DNA of 5,438 nucleotides, taken from contig JAJAYS010000170.1 in NCBI GenBank assembly GCA_026786065.1, forward strand, positions 1 through 5,438. The letters run 5' to 3'. Positions 1 to 5,438 of the stretch are shown here, piece after piece. The position numbers and the translations under genes are program-made. Under the pieces are notes generated by a model that did not search any database, was not told the origin of the DNA, and saw only the letters and a program-made list of their open reading frames with translations. Source of the stretch: Polaromonas sp. (GTDB lineage Bacteria; Pseudomonadota; Gammaproteobacteria; Burkholderiales; Burkholderiaceae_C). Position 1 is the first letter of the stretch, and each line of letters begins with the position of its first letter.

Positions 1-359
1 GCCTCGGCCGGTGCGCCGAGGCGCGCTGCCTCGGGCGCAAGCTCGGCCGGCGGCAGGCTGCGCAGGCGCTCCGAATAGGCCAACACCCGGGCCACCTGCC
101 CGGCCGACAGCGGCTCGGCAGCGGCGGCCGGGGCGGCTGGTGCAGGCGCCTCTGGCGGCTCCTGGGTGGGCGGGTTGACAGGCATAGGAGCTGGCACCGC
201 AGTGCTGATGCGCGGCAACGTTTCGGGGATCTGTGCATCTGCGGGTTGTAGCGCAGCCGTCAGGCCGCAGCCGGCCAGCAACACGGTGGTGGCGAGCGTC
301 AGCGCAGCACGGCATGCGGCCAGAAGCAGTGGCTGGGAGAGATCAGGATTTGAGGACAT
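1..359 (-). CDS. QseG-like outer-membrane lipoprotein, N-terminal part (cut by window start)
   Basis: The ATG at 359 opens about 119 codons that run off the left edge without a stop. Residues 1-30 form a lipoprotein signal peptide: a hydrophobic stretch at about 18-29 followed by the lipobox Leu-Ala-Gly-Cys, with lipidated Cys31. A Pro/Ala-rich linker follows (about residues 55-82), then a charged, probably helical segment containing AYSERLRSLPP. The start codon lies inside the end of the upstream kinase gene (17-bp overlap), and no good Shine-Dalgarno precedes it, so translational coupling is likely. In Escherichia coli the small lipoprotein QseG sits between the kinase GlrK/QseE and the regulator GlrR/QseF and signals to the kinase. 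The QseG-like call rests on this position and the lipobox, because the visible sequence is mostly signal peptide and linker. The lipoprotein call is firm; orthology to QseG is inference. Confidence 0.8.
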   Translation of the reverse strand, partial: MSSNPDLSQPLLLAACRAALTLATTVLLAGCGLTAALQPADAQIPETLPRISTAVPAPMPVNPPTQEPPEAPAPAAPAAAAEPLSAGQVARVLAYSERLRSLPPAELAPEAARLGAPAE

Positions 360-1764
360 GCGGGAGTTCAATTCGAAAGTGTGCCCCAGATTCACTTGGC
401 AACAATTCGATACGTCCGCCGTGCGCAGCGACGTATTCCTGCACGATGGACAGGCCAATGCCACTGCCGCGCGCGGCGTCGGCCGGTTGCCGTTCGCCCC
501 GGTAGAAGGGCTCAAAAATGCGTTCCCGGTCGGCGGCGGCCACTCCGCTGCCCTGGTCGTGCAGCTCGAGACGGACCAGGCCCTGCAGCCGATTGATCTC
601 CAGCCGGATCGTGCTTTTCAGCGGCGCATAGCGAATCGCGTTGGACAGCAGGTTGGCAATGGCGGTGCCGATTTTCTCGGCGTCGATCTCCACCCGAACC
701 GGCTGGCCGGTGATGGTCACCGACAGTTCGCGGGCCCGCCATTGCAGGCGCTGGGCATCGACCTGGTTTTCAAGCAGTTCCAGCAGATCGACCGGCTGGC
801 GGTGCAGCCGGCGTGCTTCGAAGGCGGCGGTGTTAAAGCGCAGCAGGTCTTCGATCTGGGCCTGCAGCACGGCGGTGTTGTGGCGCAGGATTTGCGCGAT
901 TTCGCGCTGCTCCTGGCTCAGTTCGCCGGCCACGCCGTCTTCGAGCAGCGAGACGCCCTCGCGCATCGACGCCAGCGGTGTTTTCAGCTCGTGCGAGATG
1001 TGGCGCAGAAAGCGCGCTTTGTCGGCGTCGAGTTCGACCAGCCGCAGCCGCAGCCAGTTCAGCCGTTCGCCGACCAGCGCGAGGTCGGCCGGGCCGGCAA
1101 TCGCAATCGCCTGGTCAAGACGGTTCTCGCCCAGGCCGACGATGGCGTTCTCGAGCTGGCGCAGCGGCCGCGTGAACCAGATACCAAAAGCCAGCGCCAT
1201 CGCCACCGCCAGCACGATGGCCGAGGTCACCTGCCGCGTCAGGCTCTGGCGGCTGGCTTCGAGCCGGGTTTCCAGCGTCTGGTTGCGCTGCTGGATAGCC
1301 TGCTGTACCTGGGCGGCGATGGTGGTGTTGATGCCTTCGAATTCCTGAAACTCCTGCGCCAGCTGGCGTTCGCGCTCCTGCGCGGTCTCAAGCGTGCCGG
1401 CAAGCAGACTTCGTGCCGACTGCAACTGGGCACGCCAGCGCGCGGCACTGGCGCGCAGCATGCCTTCACCTTCGAGCTGGGCCACCACGCTACTGGCGTC
1501 TTTGGCTTCTGCCGCGAAGCGGTCGCGCAGCACCCGGTCGTCGAGCACCACCGACTGGCGCGAACTGCGTTCCATAGACACGCTACGTTCGCGCAGCGAG
1601 CGTGCCGCGTCACTCAGGGAGAGCGCGCGTGAGGCGTTGTCGCGGCTTTCCAGCGTCAGTTCCTGCAGCTTCACCAGTGCCCGCAGCGAAGCCCCGCCCA
1701 GCAGCGCGGCAATCAGCAAAAAGGCGATGACGAGCAGCTGGCGAAACGAAAAGCGCTGGAGCAT
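343..1764 (-). CDS. glrK: Sensor histidine kinase, GlrK/QseE family
   Basis: An intact 473-residue inner-membrane sensor kinase, close to the roughly 475 residues of E. coli GlrK/QseE. One membrane segment lies at about residues 9-30. A periplasmic, helix-rich and Gln/Glu/Arg-rich sensor region follows (about 31-177), then a second membrane segment (about 179-197) and a HAMP linker (about 198-250). The H box (ISHELKTPL) places the phosphorylated His at 258, and the following residues (REGVSLLEDGV) are typical of the GlrK subgroup. The ATPase domain has the N box with Asn375 (NLLSNAIRYA), the G1 box at 403-407 (DQGSG), the F box at 417-421 (FEPFY) and the G2 box at 433-438 (GSGIGL). All key residues are present, so it should be active. 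It would autophosphorylate and pass phosphate to a GlrR-type regulator, not seen here. It starts 31 bp after the miaB stop and overlaps the lipoprotein start by 17 bp. The ATG lacks a clear Shine-Dalgarno. The kinase call is near certain; the subfamily is likely. Confidence 0.93.
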   Translation of the reverse strand: MLQRFSFRQLLVIAFLLIAALLGGASLRALVKLQELTLESRDNASRALSLSDAARSLRERSVSMERSSRQSVVLDDRVLRDRFAAEAKDASSVVAQLEGEGMLRASAARWRAQLQSARSLLAGTLETAQERERQLAQEFQEFEGINTTIAAQVQQAIQQRNQTLETRLEASRQSLTRQVTSAIVLAVAMALAFGIWFTRPLRQLENAIVGLGENRLDQAIAIAGPADLALVGERLNWLRLRLVELDADKARFLRHISHELKTPLASMREGVSLLEDGVAGELSQEQREIAQILRHNTAVLQAQIEDLLRFNTAAFEARRLHRQPVDLLELLENQVDAQRLQWRARELSVTITGQPVRVEIDAEKIGTAIANLLSNAIRYAPLKSTIRLEINRLQGLVRLELHDQGSGVAAADRERIFEPFYRGERQPADAARGSGIGLSIVQEYVAAHGGRIELLPSESGAHFRIELPHVLKS

Positions 1765-1795
1765 GGGCTGGCGCGATGGCGTGGTCAGAACGCGC

Positions 1796-3186
1796 TCAGG
1801 CCCGCGCCATCTGCGCCCCGCGCGCCAGAGGTCCTGTATCGCCGTGCATCAGCACCTCACCGCGCAGCGCGCGCATCGGCGCTTCGGTGATCTTCACATC
1901 GACGAGCTGGCCGATCAGGCGCTGCGGCCCTTCAAACACCACCGGCCGGTTGCATTCGGTGCGGCCGAACAGTGCGTTGGCGGTTTTGCGCGCCGGGCCT
2001 TCGACCAGCACGCGCTGCACCGTGCCAAGCCGGCTGGCGCTGATGTCCGTCACGCTCTGGTTTATGGCCGCCTGCAGGCGCTGCAGCCGCTTGAGTTTGA
2101 CGGCGTGCGGCGTGTCGTCGTGCAGCGCCGCAGCCGGCGTGCCGGGACGCGGGCTGTAGATGAAGCTGAACGAGGTGTCGTAGCCAACGTCGTCGATCAG
2201 CTTCATCATCCGGTCGAAGTCGTCGTCGGTCTCGCCGGGAAAGCCGACGATGAAGTCGCTGCTCATCGCCAGATCGGGCCGGATGGCGCGCAGCTTACGG
2301 ACGGTGCTTTTGTATTCCATCGCGGTGTAGCCACGCTTCATCGCCATCAAAATGCGGTCGGAGCCGTGCTGCACCGGCAGATGCAGGTGGTTGACCAGCT
2401 TGGGCAGCCGGGCATAGGCGTCGATCAGGCTTTGCGTGAACTCGTTCGGGTGGCTGGTGACGTAGCGGATGCGCTCGATGCGGGGATCTCGCTGACGTAC
2501 TCAAGCAACGTGGCAAAGTCGGCGATCTCTGCCGAGCGCCCGGAAAAGCCTGTATTGCTGGTCATGTTTCCCCGGTAGGCGTTGACGTTCTGCCCGAGCA
2601 GTGTCACTTCCTTGACACCCTGGTCGGCCAGTCCGGCGACTTCGACCAGCACATCGTCGAAAGGCCGCGACACTTCTTCGCCGCGGGTGTAGGGCACCAC
2701 GCAGTAGCTGCAGTATTTCGAGCAGCCTTCCATGATGCTGACAAAGGCGCTGGCGCCTTCGACTCTGGCCGGCGGCATATGGTCGAACTTTTCGATCTCG
2801 GGAAAGCGGATGTCCACCTGCGGTTTGCCAAGCTGCGCCCGGCTGGCCAGCAGCTGCGGCAAGCGGTGCAGCGTCTGCGGGCCGAACACCACATCGACAT
2901 ACGGAGCGCGCTCGATGATGGCCGCGCCTTCCTGGCTCGCGACACAGCCGCCGACGCCGATCAGCACGCCCTTTTTCTTCAGGTGTTTGATGCGGCCCAA
3001 GTCGCTGAAGACCTTTTCCTGCGCCTTCTCGCGCACCGAGCAGGTGTTGAACAGGATCAGGTCGGCCTGATCGACGTCGAGCGTCGGCTCGTAGCCCTCG
3101 GCGGCGCGCAGCACATCGACCATCTTGTCCGAGTCGTACTCGTTCATCTGGCAGCCGAAGGTTTTGATGAAGACTTTTTTGCTCAT
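1796..3186 (-). pseudogene. miaB: tRNA-2-methylthio-N6-dimethylallyladenosine synthase MiaB, interrupted by a frameshift
   Basis: MiaB is a radical-SAM methylthiotransferase that turns i6A37 into ms2i6A37 in tRNAs reading UNN codons. The first frame (ATG at 3186, stop at 2425) carries the N-terminal UPF0004 domain with cluster cysteines 12, 49 and 81. It also carries the radical-SAM motif CxxxCxxC at Cys155, Cys159 and Cys162. After about residue 235 (EIP) it turns into 18 nonsense residues and stops at 253. The correct reading resumes one frame over near 2482 with (R/G)[14 protein letters not shown] and continues through [22 protein letters not shown] and a C-terminal TRAM domain (about 385-448) to the stop at 1796. 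Restoring one base gives 463 residues, near the 474 of E. coli MiaB. The lesion is in or beside a GGGG run at 2482-2485. Either the gene is truly broken or one homopolymer base was missed in sequencing. I chose the ATG at 3186 over a TTG six codons upstream because [19 protein letters not shown] matches the family N-terminus. Confidence 0.93.
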
Positions 3187-3270
3187 GGTGCGGCGAACTG
3201 GCAATGGAATTGGAAGGAGGTCTGCGGCGGTCCGGAGCCGGTCAGGGAGGACAATTTCGCCTCACCAGCC

Positions 3271-3308
3271 GCTATAAATTCAGGAGCTGTTAACGCCCGT
3301 AAATGCTG
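3271..3308. repeat. Possible relic of a Burkholderiales intergenic dispersed repeat
   Basis: The stretch GCTATAAATTCAGGAGCTG followed by TTAACGCCCG resembles a short AT-containing repeat I recall from comamonad genomes, usually an imperfect dyad of the form GCTAT...ATAGCTG followed by a GCG-rich tail. Only the outer GCT/AGC arms match as a dyad here, so it is at best a degenerate copy. The resemblance is from memory and only one copy is in the window. Confidence 0.25.
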
Positions 3309-3332
3309 GTCAAAATGTCAAAATGTCAAAAT
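3309..3332. repeat. Three exact tandem copies of an 8-bp unit (GTCAAAAT)
   Basis: Three perfect head-to-tail copies of GTCAAAAT lie at 3309-3316, 3317-3324 and 3325-3332, ending about 123 bp upstream of the miaB start. On the minus strand the array reads ATTTTGAC three times and contains two overlapping-type TTGACA hexamers. It may be a slippage-prone repeat, a set of operator half-sites at near one-helical-turn spacing, or chance. Confidence 0.85.
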
Positions 3333-3380
3333 GGCTTGTGATGAGTCGCTGCTCGGGTGCCCGCGCCTGCAATTGCTTTT

Positions 3381-3401
3381 CCCTCTCCCAGAAGGAGAGG
3401 G
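3381..3401. repeat. Perfect 8-bp inverted repeat with 5-base loop (CCCTCTCC...GGAGAGGG)
   Basis: The arms at 3381-3388 and 3394-3401 pair perfectly around a 5-base loop (CAGAA). A TTTT tract sits just before the left arm on the plus strand, so on the minus strand the stem is followed by A residues rather than U residues, unlike an intrinsic terminator. CCCTCTCC/GGAGAGGG palindromes occur as scattered intergenic elements in many proteobacterial genomes, so it may be a copy of such a repeat or a transcript-stabilising hairpin. Confidence 0.7.
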
Positions 3402-3474
3402 CGCAAAACGCAGAGACTGCATTCATTCAGCTGAACCGTTGCGGAGATTCAAGCCACGCTACTGGCTGGCCCGT

Positions 3475-3990
3475 TCAGCGCCGTGGATCGGCGCCGTACA
3501 CCGGCAGCTGGTCGAACGGGGTCTTGCCGTCGTCCACCGGGCCGGTGTTGGCATTCCATCCGAACAGCGCGTCGAGCAGCGTCGGCGCCGAGTTCGGCCG
3601 CCTGAGCGCGGCTTCTTCGCGGTTCAGGACCCAGACCTGATGCACCAGACCCGCACTGTCGCGCAGGTAGTTGACCAGCAGCGGTTGGCCGACGGCCGGG
3701 GCGCTCATTACCAGCTGGTTCTGTGCATCGCGAATGCGCGCGCCGGGCGAAAGCCGGTCGGGCTTGCCGTCCATGACGATCTCGGGCGGCGCGGTGACTG
3801 TCATGCGCCCACGTAGCGCGGTCGCCGGGAAGCTGCGCACGGTCGGCAGCACGCTGGGGTCGGGCTGGGCAGCAGCTGGCAGCGTCGGCAGCGCGCCCAG
3901 CGCCGCCAGCAGCGCGGCGGCAAACAGGCGCTGAAAGCGGCGCGGGAGCGAGCGCGGCAAGGTGGCGGGTGAGGGCAGGCAGCGGTTCAT
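3475..3990 (-). CDS. Small exported (periplasmic) protein of unknown function
   Basis: A 171-residue protein with a clear Sec signal peptide. A long Arg-containing n-region (1-22) precedes a hydrophobic core (about 23-37, LFAAALLAALGALPTL) and a likely cleavage after Ala41 (LPAAA|QPD). The mature part is about 130 residues with no further membrane segment and no cysteine visible. Its most distinctive stretch is DGKPDRLSPGARIRDAQN (residues 74-91), followed by VNYLRDSAGLVHQVWVLN (106-123), which looks like a small beta-rich domain. I recall similar exported proteins annotated as hypothetical in Burkholderiales, but know no assigned function and no catalytic motif. I chose the ATG at 3990 because the signal peptide begins there. 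A TTG 16 codons upstream would add residues that do not suit a signal peptide. The gene lies downstream of the tRNA terminator and has no clear promoter or Shine-Dalgarno. Confidence 0.85.
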   Translation of the reverse strand: MNRCLPSPATLPRSLPRRFQRLFAAALLAALGALPTLPAAAQPDPSVLPTVRSFPATALRGRMTVTAPPEIVMDGKPDRLSPGARIRDAQNQLVMSAPAVGQPLLVNYLRDSAGLVHQVWVLNREEAALRRPNSAPTLLDALFGWNANTGPVDDGKTPFDQLPVYGADPRR

Positions 3991-4076
3991 GGTGTGTGTC
4001 CAGAGGCTGTTGAAAAACGGCAAAACGGCGACGGCCAAAAAAGTGCGAATCCTTCAACGATGCAGGCCAAAATTGG

Positions 4077-4117
4077 AAAAGCCCCGAAAGGCGAATCGCA
4101 GAATCACCTCGGGGCTT
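4077..4117 (-). terminator. Intrinsic terminator downstream of the tRNA gene
   Basis: On the minus strand GCCCCGA (4115-4109) pairs with TCGGGGC (4087-4081), extended by the flanking AA/TT, and the stem is followed directly by TTTT (4080-4077). Inside the loop, GGTGA can pair with TCGCC, making a longer two-part stem with a small bulge. It starts 10 bases past the encoded CCA end, so it most likely ends the tRNA transcript and separates it from the exported-protein gene. Confidence 0.8.
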
Positions 4118-4127
4118 GTCGGAATTG

Positions 4128-4204
4128 TGGTGGTGATAGGTGGACTTGAACCACCGACATCAGCATTATGAATGCTGCGCTCTAACCAACTGAGCTATAT
4201 CACC
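4128..4204 (-). tRNA. tRNA with anticodon CAU, probably elongator tRNA-Met
   Basis: A 77-base cloverleaf on the minus strand. The acceptor arms GGTGATA (4204-4198) and TATCACC (4138-4132) pair fully, followed by discriminator A (4131) and a genome-encoded CCA (4130-4128). The D arm holds AGCTCAGTTGGTTAGAGC. The anticodon stem CAGCA/TGCTG encloses the loop TTCATAA with anticodon CAT (4170-4168). The T arm has GGTTCAAGTCC. It is not the initiator tRNA, because base 1 pairs with base 72 and the anticodon stem lacks the three G:C pairs. A CAU tRNA can also be tRNA-Ile2, whose C34 is changed to lysidine by TilS. I favour Met because the overall sequence fits the betaproteobacterial elongator Met type as I remember it. 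Confidence 0.95.
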
Positions 4205-4215
4205 GCGCGGGCCAA

Positions 4216-4221
4216 AGTATA
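4216..4221 (-). promoter_or_regulatory. Candidate -10 box of the tRNA promoter (TATACT)
   Basis: TATACT on the minus strand matches the sigma-70 -10 consensus at five of six bases and ends 11 bases before the mature tRNA 5' end, giving a leader of only a few bases. A convincing -35 is missing: TTTACA lies 23 bp upstream, which is too far. Between the initiation site and the tRNA is a GC-rich stretch (GCCCGCGC), which fits the G/C discriminator of stable-RNA promoters. Confidence 0.45.
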
Positions 4222-4323
4222 GCGGAGGCGGCTGAGAAACCGGTTGTAAAGCGGGTCGTGAATCCGCGTTCCGTCCAGGGTGCGTTTTCATCGGCCCCGG
4301 TACCGGCCGGCGGCGGGCTGGTG

Positions 4324-5112
4324 CTACCGATGCGTGAACGCCGGACTACGCTTGCCGATAAAGGCGGCCATGCCTTCTTTCTGGTCTTCGGTGGCGAAGG
4401 TGGCGTGGAACAGCCGGCGCTCGAACATCACGCCGTCGCTCAGGCCGCTTTCAAAGGCGCGGTTGACCGCTTCCTTGGCGGCCATCACGGCAATCTGGCC
4501 GTAGCTGCAGATCGTCAGGGCCGCCGCCAGCGCCTCATCCATCAAACCGGCCAGTGGCACGACGCGGCTGACCAGCCCACTGCGTTCGGCTTCGGCCGCG
4601 TCCATCGTGCGGCCGGTGAGCGTCATGTCCATAGCCTTGGCCTTGCCGACGGCGCGCGGCAGGCGCTGCGTGCCGCCCGCCCCCGGAATGATGCCGAGCT
4701 TGATCTCCGGCTGGCCGAACTTCGCGTTGTCGGCCGCGATGATGAAGTCGCACATCATCGCCAGCTCGCAGCCGCCGCCGAGCGCAAAGCCGCTTACGGC
4801 GGCGATCACCGGCTTGCGCACGCGGCGGATCTGCTCCCAGTTGCGGGTGATGAAGTCGCCCTTGTACACATCGGCGAAGGTCCAGCCGGCCATCGCGCTG
4901 ATGTCGGCGCCAGCTGCAAAGGCTTTTTCGCTGCCGGTGAGGATGATGCAGCCGACGCTGTCGTCCGCGTCGAAGGCGGCGAGCGCGTGGCCGAGCTCGG
5001 TCATCAAGGCATCGTTCAGCGCATTGAGCTGGGCCGGACGGTTCAAGGTGATGATGCCGACCCGGCGCGCGTCCGGGCCCTGGGTGCTGACCAGAATGGT
5101 GTCGTACTGCAT
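4324..5112 (-). CDS. Enoyl-CoA hydratase/isomerase (crotonase) family protein
   Basis: A complete 262-residue crotonase, the usual length for short-chain enoyl-CoA hydratases, which hydrate trans-2-enoyl-CoA to 3-hydroxyacyl-CoA in beta-oxidation and related acid catabolism. [13 protein letters not shown] (21-33) and FAAGADI (65-71, CoA-binding/oxyanion loop) are typical. The signature [17 protein letters not shown] (106-122) carries the first catalytic Glu at 116. [20 protein letters not shown] (132-151) carries the second Glu at 136. With both glutamates present, hydratase activity is likely and a pure isomerase is less likely. The C-terminus [14 protein letters not shown] is characteristic. 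No targeting signal is seen, so it is cytosolic. I chose the ATG at 5112 ([10 protein letters not shown]) because it fits the family start; the longer open frame upstream has no family character and overlaps the preceding gene. That gene ends 49 bp upstream, so they may be co-transcribed. Substrate and exact gene name (fadB-, paaF- or ech-like) cannot be set from sequence alone. Confidence 0.95.
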   Translation of the reverse strand: MQYDTILVSTQGPDARRVGIITLNRPAQLNALNDALMTELGHALAAFDADDSVGCIILTGSEKAFAAGADISAMAGWTFADVYKGDFITRNWEQIRRVRKPVIAAVSGFALGGGCELAMMCDFIIAADNAKFGQPEIKLGIIPGAGGTQRLPRAVGKAKAMDMTLTGRTMDAAEAERSGLVSRVVPLAGLMDEALAAALTICSYGQIAVMAAKEAVNRAFESGLSDGVMFERRLFHATFATEDQKEGMAAFIGKRSPAFTHR

Positions 5113-5161
5113 GGCGGTGTCCGCTAAAAAAGGGTGGTCAAAAAAACGAGAAGGTGCCGGT

Positions 5162-5438
5162 TCAGCCTGCCGGTGCCAGCCAGGCGTCCAGCCGGGCCGC
5201 GTCCTTGACCACCAGGCGCCAGGTGCTGGCCTCTGGCGGCAGCGCAAGGCTCAGGCGCAGCAGGCGCTGGTCGCGCGAGACCAGTGCGGTCACCGTAGCC
5301 GCTTTCGGCGCGTGTGCGGCTTTCGGCGTTTTTTTACCTGCGGCGGCGGGGGGGGGGGGGGCGGCCGGGGGGGGCGGGGCGCGCGGCAAAAGAGCGCGGG
5401 GGGCGGCGGCGCCGCCCGCCCCCGCGCGCCCCCCGCCC
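5162..5438 (-). CDS. C-terminal fragment of an unrecognised protein (runs off the right edge)
   Basis: The stop at 5162 closes a frame that stays open to the window end, but only about the last 60 codons (below about 5346) look like real protein. They begin with a Lys/Ala/Pro linker ([15 protein letters not shown]), pass through a possible beta-strand segment (RLLRLSLAL) and end [14 protein letters not shown] do not recognise a family. Upstream of that the frame enters poly-C/poly-G sequence and reads only Pro, Ala, Gly and Arg. That part is unreliable and may contain frame errors. The gene ends 49 bp before the crotonase start and may share its transcript. The spacer has two T runs on the minus strand (seven and six T) but no stem before them. 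Confidence 0.5.
   Translation of the reverse strand, partial: GGGRAGAGGAAAPRALLPRAPPPPAAPPPPAAAGKKTPKAAHAPKAATVTALVSRDQRLLRLSLALPPEASTWRLVVKDAARLDAWLAPAG
5346..5438. other. Low-complexity G/C contig end with a foldback, likely a sequencing or assembly artefact
   Basis: The last 93 bases are almost only G and C, with a run of 14 G (5348-5361), a run of 8 G (5367-5374) and an A tract at 5388-5391 as the only break. From 5394 to 5427 the sequence folds on itself with no loop: 16 pairs centred at 5410/5411 with two single-base bulges (5398 and 5417). This composition differs sharply from everything to the left and is typical of degraded read ends. Confidence 0.75.

Larger units (their letters stand above)
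3187..3474. other. 288-bp intergenic spacer between the exported-protein gene and miaB
   Basis: I see no convincing gene here. The spacer must hold any miaB promoter. On the minus strand the triplicated 8-mer contains two TTGACA -35-like hexamers, but none is followed at 16-18 bp by a good -10, so I do not call a promoter. The spacer also holds a possible dispersed-repeat relic (3271-3308) and a perfect palindrome (3381-3401). An AAGGAGG on the plus strand near 3214 has no usable start codon behind it. The palindrome lies 74 bp beyond the exported-protein stop and lacks a U-tract, so I see no clear terminator for that gene. Confidence 0.6.

Noticed and set aside
166..1632. A 488-codon open frame on the plus strand opposite the kinase gene
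   Set aside because: It is the antisense shadow of a clearly real kinase with all its motifs. Its translation is Gln/His/Arg-rich without recognisable domains, as expected opposite high-GC genes.
1394..2578. A 394-codon plus-strand open frame spanning the kinase start and miaB
   Set aside because: It crosses the boundary of two real genes on the other strand and shows no domain. It is a composition effect.
3213..3222. A strong Shine-Dalgarno-like AAGGAGG on the plus strand
   Set aside because: No ATG, GTG or TTG follows at a usable distance and no gene-like frame begins there.
2779..3816. A 345-codon plus-strand open frame across miaB, the spacer and the exported-protein gene
   Set aside because: It is antisense to two supported genes and has no plausible start signal or recognisable motif.
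4003..4036. GGCTGTTGAAAAA-like sequence and three ACGGC copies upstream of the exported-protein gene, resembling an insertion-sequence end
   Set aside because: There is no transposase, no partner inverted repeat and no target duplication in the window, so the resemblance is too short to support.
3962..4171. A small plus-strand open frame ending in GGLEPPTSAL
   Set aside because: That ending is the familiar false translation of the reverse strand of a tRNA gene, and the frame also crosses the terminator.
4297..4306. The palindrome CCGGTACCGG between the crotonase gene and the tRNA
   Set aside because: It is short, has no loop of usable size and no T-run, so I do not call it a terminator. It could be chance in GC-rich DNA.
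4258..5127. A 289-codon plus-strand open frame opposite the crotonase gene
   Set aside because: It is a shadow of the crotonase gene, which has complete catalytic motifs on the minus strand.

Overview
The window is GC-rich, and every supportable gene lies on the minus strand. The gene content suggests a betaproteobacterium, probably Burkholderiales: a GlrK/QseE-type kinase followed by a QseG-like lipoprotein, a proteobacterial-type miaB, and an exported protein of a type I recall from that order. A spacer sequence resembling comamonad intergenic repeats fits this. The taxonomy is inference. I see no insertion sequence, phage gene, CRISPR array or integrase.

Layout in transcription order, from high to low coordinates. 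At 5346-5438 the sequence turns into almost pure G/C with a foldback, probably a poor-quality contig end. The C-terminal tail of an unrecognised gene (stop at 5162) runs into it. Next come an enoyl-CoA hydratase/isomerase-family gene (4324-5112), a tRNA with anticodon CAU and encoded CCA (4128-4204) with a candidate -10 box and a strong intrinsic terminator (4077-4117), and a small gene for an exported protein of unknown function (3475-3990). A 288-bp spacer (3187-3474) holds a triplicated 8-mer, a possible repeat relic and a perfect 8-bp palindrome. After it lies miaB (1796-3186), broken by an apparent one-base deletion near 2482-2485. A sensor histidine kinase follows (343-1764), and then a lipoprotein gene that overlaps the kinase end by 17 bp and is cut off by the window start.

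miaB, the kinase and the lipoprotein are tightly packed (31-bp gap, then the 17-bp overlap) and probably form one transcript. Kinase plus lipoprotein matches the GlrK-QseG part of the enterobacterial envelope-sensing locus, so a GlrR-type sigma-54 response regulator is expected just beyond the left edge. The rest is housekeeping: tRNA modification, acyl-CoA metabolism and a tRNA.

I found no convincing new system. The points most worth a second look are the miaB frameshift, the placement of the kinase locus behind miaB, the exported protein of unknown function, and the suspect right end.
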